NCBI RefSeq assembly: GCF_938030815.1
Contig: NZ_CALHII010000263.1
Location: forward strand, 1-7,630
Length of the DNA: 7,630 bases
Origin: an uncultured Campylobacter sp.
GTDB taxonomy: Bacteria > Campylobacterota > Campylobacteria > Campylobacterales > Campylobacteraceae
Direction of reading: 5' to 3'
The notes below the pieces were generated by a model. The model saw nothing but the letters and a program-made list of their open reading frames with translations. It made no database searches and was not told the origin of the DNA. A program made the position numbers and the translations under genes. Below are positions 1 to 5,268 of the stretch, piece after piece; within the stretch, counting starts at the first letter, position 1, and each line of letters opens with the position of its first letter.

Positions 1-759
1 GCTATTATCGCGACCTTCTACGCCCCGCTTGTTCTTGCCTTTTATGCTCTCGCCGTCCGTGTTAAATTTAGTCGCCTGCGAGGGCAAATCCTCGATGCTA
101 GCAAGCTTTAGCCCTCCGCCAAGCTCGCTTGCAAGGCGATTTAGCGTGCCGTCGATGCCGTCGATGATGCGCACGTGAGGCGGCAAAATTTCGCGCAAAA
201 CGTCCTTGAAATAGTTAAAATGCGTGCAACCAAGCACCAGCGAGCCAAGGCGCGCGAGCTCAAATTTGCCCAGTTCCTCCCGCAGATACGCCCGAACCGC
301 AGGCGAGTCAAACTCCAAATCCTGCGCGAACTCCACGAGGCGCGGTAACGCCAGGCTCCACGTCTCGCACTCTAGCCGCCCCACGAGGCGCGCGAGCTTC
401 TCGCCCGCGATCGTTAGGGGCGTGGCGATGAGCAGCGTCGGGCGCGCTCCGAAGCTGTCCGCAGCGAGCTTGACGGCGGGCTCCATGCCGATGACAGGCA
501 CGCTAAATGCGCCGCGAAGCTCCGAGATAGCCGCGCTCGTGGCGGTGTTGCAAGCAACGACGACCCCTTCCGCGCCGCGCGAGACCAAAAACCCCACCGC
601 ATCAAGGCTTAGCCGCACGATCTGGGCCCTACTTTTCGTGCCGTAGGGGACGTGATCCTCGTCGGCAAAATACAAAAACTCCGCCCCGCTAAATCGCCGC
701 AGAGCCTCGGCGAGCACGCTCAGTCCGCCGATACCCGAGTCAAAAAACGCTATTTTCAA
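1..759 (-). CDS. murI: Glutamate racemase, 5' part (253 codons, runs off left edge)
   Basis: Converts L-glutamate to D-glutamate in the cytoplasm for peptidoglycan precursors. The reading frame is open from a TTG at 759-757 to the window edge. It starts (M)KIAFFDSGIGGLSVL, the conserved MurI N-terminus. Catalytic cysteines are visible at Cys70 (VVACNTATS) and Cys178 (GCTHF), with Asp7 in the DSG motif and the VPYG substrate loop near residue 39. TTG is chosen because it alone gives the family N-terminus, and no ATG lies nearby. The Shine-Dalgarno is weak (CTAAGAA). The pattern HVPYG, NTATS and GMEPAVK resembles the MurI subgroup common in Clostridia and Fusobacteria more than the C. jejuni enzyme as I remember it. 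Residues about 222-253 are hydrophilic and do not yet show the usual final strand, suggesting an insertion. The gene is very GC-rich: 43 of 60 bases at 361-420. The function is confident; the subgroup is inference. Confidence 0.93.
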   Translation of the reverse strand, partial: MKIAFFDSGIGGLSVLAEALRRFSGAEFLYFADEDHVPYGTKSRAQIVRLSLDAVGFLVSRGAEGVVVACNTATSAAISELRGAFSVPVIGMEPAVKLAADSFGARPTLLIATPLTIAGEKLARLVGRLECETWSLALPRLVEFAQDLEFDSPAVRAYLREELGKFELARLGSLVLGCTHFNYFKDVLREILPPHVRIIDGIDGTLNRLASELGGGLKLASIEDLPSQATKFNTDGESIKGKNKRGVEGRDNS

Positions 760-792
760 ATTCTTAGTCCAAGTTAAAATTTTAAAAAAGGG

Positions 793-798
793 ATTATA
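793..798 (-). promoter_or_regulatory. Predicted sigma-70 -10 box for murI
   Basis: The minus strand reads GGGCTATAATCCC, a perfect TATAAT hexamer. Transcription would begin near 786, leaving a leader of roughly 27 bases before the TTG start. No consensus -35 is seen 17 bases upstream, only AT-rich sequence (TTTAAA), as is usual for Campylobacter promoters. The box lies about 100 bases from the G14 tract, so changes in the tract are unlikely to alter this promoter directly. Confidence 0.7.
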
Positions 799-901
799 GC
801 CCAATTCAAGTAAAATTTAAATTTTGAGCGGGCTTGGTGGATCTGCGGTCGGAATTCTCGCTACCTTATTAAAATTCGCGATAAATTTAATCAATTTTTT
901 A

Positions 902-915
902 GGGGGGGGGGGGGG
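902..915. repeat. Homopolymeric G14 tract (candidate phase-variation switch)
   Basis: Fourteen consecutive G residues lie in the divergent gap between murI and the sel1-like gene, 36 bases before the latter's ATG. Long G tracts slip during replication and are the main phase-variation elements in Campylobacter. This tract is not inside an open frame: no ATG is present between 760 and 951, and the downstream gene has its own Shine-Dalgarno. Any effect would therefore be on promoter spacing or leader structure rather than on reading frame. Confidence 0.85.
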
Positions 916-937
916 AAAAATTAGCCAAATTTTACCC

Positions 938-945
938 GGAAAGGA
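938..945 (+). promoter_or_regulatory. Ribosome binding site of the sel1-like gene
   Basis: GGAAAGGA lies 6 bases before the ATG at 952. It fixes the start and shows that translation does not need to pass through the G tract. Confidence 0.75.
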
Positions 946-951
946 TACTAA

Positions 952-1632
952 ATGAAAAAATCGCTATTTGCGTTGGCGCTCGCCGCTTGCTTTGCGTTAG
1001 GAGCGTCCGAGCTTGAGACGCTAGAAAAAGAGTGCAATGATGGCAATATGAAATCTTGCGCCGAGGCAGGATTGCAATGTAAGGATAACGCAAAAAAGCT
1101 AAAACTATTTGAAAAAGCTTGTAACGGCGGAAATAAGCTCGGTTGTCTCGGGGTCTCGGGCGTAATGATGCAAGAAGATCCAAAAAAAGCCGTCGAGTAT
1201 TTTGAAAAAAAATGCGACTCTGGAGACGCTCTTGATTGCGCATTATTAGGGGCCATGTATAAGGACGGAGACGGAGTCGAAAAAGATATATCAAAAGCGG
1301 TAATTTATTATGACAAAGCTTGCGACAGAGGAAATGGACTATCATGCGGTATATTGGCAGATATGTACCGTAAAGGAGACGGCATAAAAATAGATTTCAT
1401 AAGAGCGGCGGTTTATTATAAAAAAGGTTGCGACGTAGCAGGCGAATTACTGAATTGCTACAATTTTGCGGTTTTTAACCATTACGTCGAAAAAGATAAA
1501 AGTAAAGCTGCGCAGTATTACAAGAAAGCTTGTGATTCAGGCAAAAATAGCTCTTATCTTGACCTTCCTAATATGACGGAATTGAAGGATACTTGGCAAA
1601 AATCCTGCGATATGTATGAGCTGCTAAAATAG
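952..1632 (+). CDS. Secreted Sel1-repeat, cysteine-rich (Hcp-like) protein
   Basis: A 226-residue protein with a Sec signal peptide (MKKSLFALALAACFALGA, probable cleavage near residues 18/19), so it is exported to the periplasm or beyond. The mature part consists of Sel1-like helical repeats of about 30-36 residues. Each has a C-x7-C pair: Cys28/36, 57/65, 88/96 and 124/132, then 160/169 with one extra residue. The last repeat has Cys194 but Tyr at the expected partner position; Cys219 may substitute. GxG turns (KDGDG, RKGDG) and SKA.YY motifs confirm the repeats. This architecture matches Helicobacter cysteine-rich proteins, where each repeat is closed by a disulfide. Their roles include host interaction and beta-lactam binding; the role here is unknown. 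The gene is AT-rich (22 GC of 60 at 1261-1320), unlike GC-rich murI, and contains no AAATTT, suggesting separate ancestry. It may be phase-variable through the upstream G14. Confidence 0.92.
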   Translation: MKKSLFALALAACFALGASELETLEKECNDGNMKSCAEAGLQCKDNAKKLKLFEKACNGGNKLGCLGVSGVMMQEDPKKAVEYFEKKCDSGDALDCALLGAMYKDGDGVEKDISKAVIYYDKACDRGNGLSCGILADMYRKGDGIKIDFIRAAVYYKKGCDVAGELLNCYNFAVFNHYVEKDKSKAAQYYKKACDSGKNSSYLDLPNMTELKDTWQKSCDMYELLK

Positions 1633-2019
1633 CGCGCCGAGCTGCGGTCGGTACAATATGCATCGGCTGCGGCTCAAAATTCGGCTGTATATAAACGCGT
1701 CTAAATTTAAAACGCAAGTAAATTTAAAGCGACGATAAAATTTTAAATTGATCGGGCGATATGCGGCAGAATTTAACGTAAATTTACACGGATCCTGCAC
1801 AGATTTTGATGCGAGCAAAGCGCTAAAATAAAGAGGCGGATTTGTCATAAGCAAATGCGTGCCAAAAGCGTGGATTGGTACGCAGCAGAATTTTAAGTTA
1901 GAATTACGTAGCCTTATGCGCTTGCGCCTTCGCATGGATTGGGCGAAAGTGGAATTGCAAGATTGGAATTTACGCAGTCGCGCGTATAAAGCTTCGCGCC
2001 GATTTTTTGATGCGGAATT

Positions 2020-2034
2020 TAGAATTTTAAAATT
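2020..2034. repeat. 15-base repeat, copy 1, containing a 14-base palindrome
   Basis: TAGAATTTTAAAATT recurs exactly at 2080-2094. Copy 1 extends into the perfect palindrome GAATTTTAAAATTC at 2022-2035. Copy 2 loses the final palindromic C. The words contain RAATTY hexamers. Confidence 0.6.
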
Positions 2035-2079
2035 CCTAGAGCTTCGAATCTGGCGCTGAGCCTTGAAATACCGTAGCGA

Positions 2080-2094
2080 TAGAATTTTAAAATT
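2080..2094. repeat. 15-base repeat, copy 2
   Basis: Exact second copy of TAGAATTTTAAAATT, 60 bases after the first at 2020-2034. Confidence 0.6.
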
Positions 2095-2351
2095 TGCCGC
2101 CGCATCGCTTTAAAAATCTTGCTTAAAAATTTTAATTACGCAGCGTAAAATTTTTCATTTCTGCTGCGGCACTGCGTTTTTCTATAAAAATTTTGCTCTT
2201 TTGCTATGACGATGTGTTTTTGTCGCAGAATTTCGCGACTTTTTACGGCGCAGAATTTTTAGCGCGAAGTTCCTCATCATTTTTGCTTGTTAAAATTTAA
2301 GCGATAAATCTCACGATGTTAAATTAGCACGGCATAAGGCTCTTGTCGCTA

Positions 2352-2403
2352 GGCGCCACTTTGAAGCGAAATGAGATAAATTCTACGTGGCGCAAAAGGC
2401 GCC
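2352..2403 (-). terminator. GC-rich inverted repeats after nfo, possible weak terminator
   Basis: Immediately after the nfo stop, the minus strand can form GGCGC/GCGCC (2399-2403 with 2389-2393, loop CTTTT). The second arm can alternatively pair with 2353-2359 (GCGCCAC/GTGGCGC, 27-base loop). No U-run follows, so intrinsic termination is doubtful. Confidence 0.3.
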
Positions 2404-2406
2404 CGA

Positions 2407-3261
2407 TTAGGCTTTGCGGCGTCCTTGCATACTGCGCAAAAGTGCGATCTCCTCCGCCCAGATGCTCTCGTCGATCGTTTCTAAAATCAGCGGGATCTCG
2501 TCGATGTTTGGATCGTTCATGATGTTTTCAAACGCCGCAAGCCCCAAAAATCCGCGTCCGAGGCTCTCGTGCCGATCTTTGCGCACGCCAAGCTCGTTTT
2601 TCGTGTCGTTTAGGTGCATGCCGCTTAAAAATTTATAGCCGATCGCGCGGTCAAACTCGCTCATCGTGCGCTCGTAGGCCTGCGGGCTGCGCAGATCGTA
2701 TCCTGCGGCGAACGCGTGACAGGTGTCGATGCAGACGCCGATGCGATCTTTATTTGAAATTTTGCCGATCACGTAAGCGAGCTGAGCGAAATCATAGCCG
2801 AGATTGGAGCCTTGGCCCGCGGTATTTTCGAGCACGAGCTTGACGCCTGCGGTGTTTGCGATGGCGAAATTTAGCGACTCTGCGATATTATCCAGGCACA
2901 CTTGAGCTGAAATTTCATTTAGATGCGAGCCCGGATGAAAGTTCAAAAGCCTAAGCCCGAGCGCTTCGCAGCGGCGAATCTCGTCTATGAAGGCGTTTAG
3001 GGACTTCTCGCGCTCCGCCTCGCGCGGATGGCCCAAATTTATGAGGTAGCTGTCGTGCACCAAGACATGCTTCGCGCGGATGCCGCTTTGTTTCAGCGCA
3101 TCCTTAAATGCGGTGATCTCCTTCGCGCTAAGCGGCGGCGCATCCCATCTGCGCTGATTTTTGACGAACATCGCAAACGCGTCCGCCCCGATCTTTGCGG
3201 CGTTTAGCGGCGCGTTGGAAACCCCGCCGCTAGCGCTCACGTGCGCTCCGATCCGCTTCAT
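2407..3261 (-). CDS. nfo: Endonuclease IV (AP endonuclease)
   Basis: Cleaves the phosphodiester bond 5' to abasic sites in base-excision repair. The 284-residue protein has the normal family length and the AP endonuclease 2 TIM-barrel signatures: KRIGAHVSASGG at the N-terminus, LNFHPGSH, LENTAGQG, CIDTCHAFAAGYD and MHLNDTKN..RKDRHESLG. All nine zinc ligands are present at the same numbers as in the E. coli enzyme: His69, His109, Glu145, Asp179, His182, His216, Asp229, His231 and Glu261. The start is supported by a near-perfect AGGAGGT (3265-3271) four bases before the ATG. The next gene upstream on this strand is a lipoprotein gene 362 bases away, so nfo is probably transcribed alone. Nothing suggests damage. 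Confidence 0.97.
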   Translation of the reverse strand: MKRIGAHVSASGGVSNAPLNAAKIGADAFAMFVKNQRRWDAPPLSAKEITAFKDALKQSGIRAKHVLVHDSYLINLGHPREAEREKSLNAFIDEIRRCEALGLRLLNFHPGSHLNEISAQVCLDNIAESLNFAIANTAGVKLVLENTAGQGSNLGYDFAQLAYVIGKISNKDRIGVCIDTCHAFAAGYDLRSPQAYERTMSEFDRAIGYKFLSGMHLNDTKNELGVRKDRHESLGRGFLGLAAFENIMNDPNIDEIPLILETIDESIWAEEIALLRSMQGRRKA

Positions 3262-3316
3262 TTTACCTCCTAAATTTTATTTTACGCCGCGTGCGCCGAA
3301 ATTTCATAAACCCGAA

Positions 3317-3354
3317 CCGCGCGCGGATTTTTTAAATTTAAATGCGCGCTTTTT
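3317..3354 (+). terminator. Terminator-like hairpin facing the plus strand
   Basis: GCGCGC at 3319-3324 pairs with GCGCGC at 3344-3349. An inner ATTT/AAAT extension (3327-3330 with 3340-3343) leaves a GG bulge, and TTTTT follows at 3350-3354. The 5' arm sits in a perfect 10-base palindrome, CCGCGCGCGG (3317-3326). This has the form of a Rho-independent terminator on the plus strand, yet no plus-strand gene lies upstream nearby. Confidence 0.35.
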
Positions 3355-3508
3355 CTTTCGCAAATACGCGCTGCTCGGTAAATTTCGCCGCGAAGAGCCG
3401 GCGCAGAGCGTCAATAAAACTGCGTCGTTTGCAAAGCTTGAGCGACTATCCCGCCGAGTAATGGAATTTTGACCGCTCGCGTCGTGTTTTGTGCGGCTGC
3501 TAGAGAGC

Positions 3509-3560
3509 AGTATTCCCGCGCGTTTATAAATACCCGCCGCGCGAAATTTTACTCGTTCGC
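3509..3560. repeat. Imperfect direct repeat, copy A (52 bases)
   Basis: The unit begins AGTATT, has GC-rich middle sequence, then AATACCCGCCGCGCGAAATT and ends TTCGC. It aligns with 3587-3637 over its whole length with a few substitutions and small gaps. GTATT/AATAC within the unit can form a hairpin. Confidence 0.55.
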
Positions 3561-3586
3561 AATTTATTCGCGCCGCCCTGCGGAGT

Positions 3587-3637
3587 AGTATTTCACGTGC
3601 TACGAATACTCGCCGCGCGAGATTTACTGCAGTTCGC
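3587..3637. repeat. Imperfect direct repeat, copy B (51 bases)
   Basis: Begins AGTATT, continues to AATACTCGCCGCGCGAGATT and ends TTCGC, matching copy A 78 bases earlier. AGTATT/AATACT forms a 6-base stem with a 12-base loop. The copy runs over the last codons and stop of the lipoprotein gene. Confidence 0.55.
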
Positions 3638-4115
3638 GGATTTTGATCTTTACGCTGCGTTTTGCGTCGGCGAAGCTTATGGATCTTCCGCCGCCGTCCT
3701 TGCCGCGGCAAACTTTATAATTGATAGAGCCTTCTTGCAGGCTTTGTTCAAAGCAGTGACCGCCTGTGTCGCTACCGCCAAAGATCGGCTTACCGTCTAG
3801 GATTTCGCCCAGAAGCCCGCGGTAGTGCTCGGCGCCGAAGAATTTTTTATTGAAAACGAGCTCGTCGTCGCACGCGCCGTTCATGCAAATTTTATCGCCT
3901 TTTAAAACCAGGCTCAGCACGCTGATGCCGCTTGCGTAAATTTGAACCTCGGTTTGGTTTTTAAATTTACGCATAAAGCCCGCGTCGCTGGTGCGGGTAA
4001 GCGGCGAAATGACGGTGAAATTTACAGCTTGCGTAGAAGCGGGCTTGAGTGCGGTGGTAGCACAGCCTGCGAGCAGAAGCGAAAGTGCAAGTGGCGCCAG
4101 AAAAGAGCATTTCAT
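3624..4115 (-). CDS. Small lipoprotein of unknown function
   Basis: A 163-residue protein with a clear lipoprotein signal peptide: MKCSFLAPLALSLLLAGC, lipobox LAGC with lipidated Cys18, so it is membrane-anchored in the periplasm or outer membrane. The mature domain has four further cysteines (77, 82, 121, 136), enough for two disulfides, in KICMNGACDD, GGHCF and YKVCRG. I do not recognise the family with certainty. The start is supported by AAGGA (4122-4126) six bases before the ATG. Repeat copy B overlaps the 3' end, covering the last few codons. The tRNA-Glu gene lies divergently, about 77 bases beyond the start codon. No function is assigned. Confidence 0.85.
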   Translation of the reverse strand: MKCSFLAPLALSLLLAGCATTALKPASTQAVNFTVISPLTRTSDAGFMRKFKNQTEVQIYASGISVLSLVLKGDKICMNGACDDELVFNKKFFGAEHYRGLLGEILDGKPIFGGSDTGGHCFEQSLQEGSINYKVCRGKDGGGRSISFADAKRSVKIKIRELQ

Positions 4116-4169
4116 AAATAATCCTTAATTTAAGTTGGGTTTAAGTGCGTCTTGAGTAGAATACCGCCT

Positions 4170-4190
4170 TTAATCTTAATACCAGATTAA
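4170..4190 (+). promoter_or_regulatory. AT-rich inverted repeat in the tRNA-Glu promoter zone
   Basis: TTAATCT (4170-4176) and AGATTAA (4184-4190) form a 7-base inverted repeat with a 7-base loop, ending two bases before the tRNA. A possible promoter is TTGAGT (4152-4157), a 17-base spacer and CTTAAT (4175-4180), which would start transcription a few bases before the tRNA. The promoter match is weak. Confidence 0.3.
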
Positions 4191-4192
4191 GT

Positions 4193-4267
4193 GGCCCCTT
4201 CGTCTAACGGTTAGGACATCGCCCTTTCACGGCGGTAAAACGAGTTCGAATCTCGTAGGGGTCGCCA
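4193..4267 (+). tRNA. tRNA-Glu (anticodon TTC)
   Basis: A complete 75-base cloverleaf with encoded CCA. The acceptor stem GGCCCCT pairs with AGGGGTC (4257-4263, with one G-U pair), followed by discriminator G4264 and CCA at 4265-4267. The anticodon stem TCGCC/GGCGG closes the 7-base loop CTTTCAC, with TTC at 4226-4228 reading glutamate codons. The T arm ACGAG/CTCGT encloses TTCGAAT. It stands alone between the divergent lipoprotein gene and the kinase-like gene. I saw no duplicated tRNA 3' end that would mark an integrated element. Confidence 0.98.
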
Positions 4268-4272
4268 CTTCT

Positions 4273-4308
4273 AGCTTAAAAATTTTTTGACACAAATTTT
4301 AGCTTTTG
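4273..4308 (+). terminator. Probable terminator of tRNA-Glu
   Basis: AGCT (4273-4276) pairs with AGCT (4301-4304), and AAAA (4278-4281) with TTTT (4297-4300). Three more A-T pairs lie inside, with two single-base bulges, and TTTTG follows the stem. It is AT-rich and weak but well placed six bases after the CCA. Confidence 0.4.
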
Positions 4309-4463
4309 TAAAATTCTGAAATTTTATCTAACTACTAAATTTCAAAATTATGCGCTTTCGCTGCTTCCTGCGCTACAAAATTCCAAGACTGCAATAAAAA
4401 TTCTACCTGATAGTTTTAAAATTTAGCCCCGCTGAATTTACGTAATAAATTTTATGCGGACAT

Positions 4464-4544
4464 ATGGAACTTAATGAAATAAAACTCGCAAATTTAGCTC
4501 TTTCTAAAAAAAATTCGCTAAATTTATCGAATGCAAAATTTTAA
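4464..4544 (+). CDS. Possible 26-codon leader ORF before the kinase-like gene
   Basis: An ATG at 4464 opens 26 codons (MELNEIKLANLALSKKNSL...) ending at TAA 4542-4544, overlapping the kinase-like start codon at 4531 by 14 bases in another frame. GCGGA just before it is a poor ribosome binding site. It contains an A8 tract (4506-4513). The kinase-like gene has no visible Shine-Dalgarno, so this short ORF could deliver ribosomes to it. This is inference, and the ORF may be fortuitous. Confidence 0.22.
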   Translation: MELNEIKLANLALSKKNSLNLSNAKF

Positions 4545-5268
4545 AGAATACGTAAATGAAATTCTAAAAAATCATCCTGGCGAGCGCGTCACGAGCTTTA
4601 GTTTCGAGGGCGAGAAATACTGGCTCAAGCAACCGGAGCTGCACATCCGCGGCGGATTGCTTACGAAAATATTTAAAGCAAATCCGAAAGCCGCTTTCGA
4701 TTACGAAGCGCTAAAATGCGAGAGCTTGTACGCAGCTGGCGCGCCTGTGCCGCAGCTGGTGCTGCGAGACGAGAGCTTTTTCGTACTCAAAGACGGCGGC
4801 ACGCCGGTGGACGAGGTGCTAAAAAGCTCGGATAAGGCATCTTGCGTGGCGCTCATTCAGGGCTACGCTGCGGCGTTAGCACAGCTGCATTCGCGCGGCT
4901 TCATACACGGCAGACCCGCGCTGCGCGACGTTTTAGTAAAAAACGGCGAGATGAAATTTATAGATTTTGAAAATCGCGGCGAGCGCGGTGATCTGCAAAA
5001 AGCCAAAATGCGAGATTTTTTGCTGTTTGTCTATGATCTTTGTCGCGAAGGGCTGAACGAAGGTTTGGTGCGCGCAGGCATCCGCGCCTACGACTTAAAC
5101 GGCGGGCAGGACGTAGTGCAAAGTGCGTGGGCTACGGTACTTGCGCTGCGTCCGATATATTTTATTGCTAGGCTTTTGCCGCAAAAATTTAAAGATCTAA
5201 ACGCGCTCGTGCGCACGTTTGAGCTCTGCCTAAAAATAATTGAGGAAAACGATGGTCAAACAAAGTAA
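4531..5268 (+). CDS. Atypical kinase-like protein (LPS kinase/InaA-like fold)
   Basis: A 245-residue cytosolic protein with a reduced protein-kinase-like layout. The probable ATP lysine is Lys33 (EKYWLKQ), a probable helix-C glutamate is Glu59 or Glu64, the catalytic-loop equivalent is HGRPALRDVLV (126-136), and the DFG equivalent is FIDFE with Asp145. In the usual HGDxxxxN loop the third residue is the catalytic Asp; here it is Arg128, and the Asn position is Asp133. Related sequences with HGRP..RD exist as I recall, so this may be a distinct subfamily rather than decay. The substrate is unknown; a lipopolysaccharide core sugar is the family-based guess. The start is the first ATG after an in-frame stop at 4519-4521 and lacks a Shine-Dalgarno. 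The gene overlaps the MFS gene by 17 bases, indicating one operon. Confidence 0.8.
   Translation: MQNFKEYVNEILKNHPGERVTSFSFEGEKYWLKQPELHIRGGLLTKIFKANPKAAFDYEALKCESLYAAGAPVPQLVLRDESFFVLKDGGTPVDEVLKSSDKASCVALIQGYAAALAQLHSRGFIHGRPALRDVLVKNGEMKFIDFENRGERGDLQKAKMRDFLLFVYDLCREGLNEGLVRAGIRAYDLNGGQDVVQSAWATVLALRPIYFIARLLPQKFKDLNALVRTFELCLKIIEENDGQTK
5242..5246 (+). promoter_or_regulatory. Ribosome binding site deciding the MFS start
   Basis: GAGGA lies five bases before ATG 5252. This favours ATG 5252 over the in-frame TTG at 5240, whose own codon would overlap this site. It sits within the end of the kinase-like gene, so translation of the two is coupled. Confidence 0.7.

Larger units (their letters stand above)
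1633..2406. other. 774-base non-coding AT-rich region with short repeats
   Basis: I see no convincing gene on either strand here. Small open frames exist, but their translations are low-complexity products of repeated AAATTT and GAATTT words and lack ribosome binding sites. The region holds four copies of GCAGAATTT (1766-1774, 1885-1893, 2225-2233, 2250-2258) and a 15-base word repeated at 2020-2034 and 2080-2094. There is no recognisable transposase, RNA gene or CRISPR. It may be a decayed gene region or a spacer. Confidence 0.6.
3262..3623. other. 362-base gap between nfo and the lipoprotein gene
   Basis: No gene is supported here. The region holds the nfo ribosome binding site, a GC-rich hairpin followed by a T-run on the plus strand (3317-3354), and two or three degenerate direct repeats of about 80 bases (about 3444-3637). 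Open frames crossing it are arginine-rich and have no ribosome binding site. Confidence 0.6.

Noticed and set aside
224..646. 140-codon plus-strand open frame
   Set aside because: It lies entirely antisense to murI, whose catalytic motifs are clear. The translation is Ser/Arg/Ala-rich, as expected from the opposite strand of GC-rich coding DNA.
932..1345. Minus-strand open frames opposite the sel1-like gene
   Set aside because: They are antisense to a gene with a signal peptide, repeats and a good ribosome binding site, and have no recognisable domain.
1636..1655. Terminator of the sel1-like gene
   Set aside because: GCCGA/TCGGT gives only a 5-base stem and no T-run follows.
1624..1935. 103-codon minus-strand ORF
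   Set aside because: Low-complexity translation, no ribosome binding site or family signature, and it overlaps the sel1-like 3' end.
1859..2059. 66-codon plus-strand ORF in the non-coding region
   Set aside because: No ribosome binding site; the translation is Arg/Leu-rich and reflects the repeated GAATTT words.
3444..3637. CRISPR array
   Set aside because: The repeats are imperfect, only two or three, about 78-83 bases apart, with no unique spacers of regular length and no cas gene.
3304..3711. 135-codon minus-strand ORF in the nfo-lipoprotein gap
   Set aside because: An Arg-rich translation of GC-rich repeats that overlaps the lipoprotein gene in another frame.
4193..4267. tRNA-Glu as an attachment site for an integrated element
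   Set aside because: I found no second copy of the tRNA 3' end and no integrase in the window.
5240..5251. TTG 5240 as the MFS start
   Set aside because: ATG 5252 has GAGGA at proper spacing and gives the usual short N-terminus; the TTG has no site of its own.
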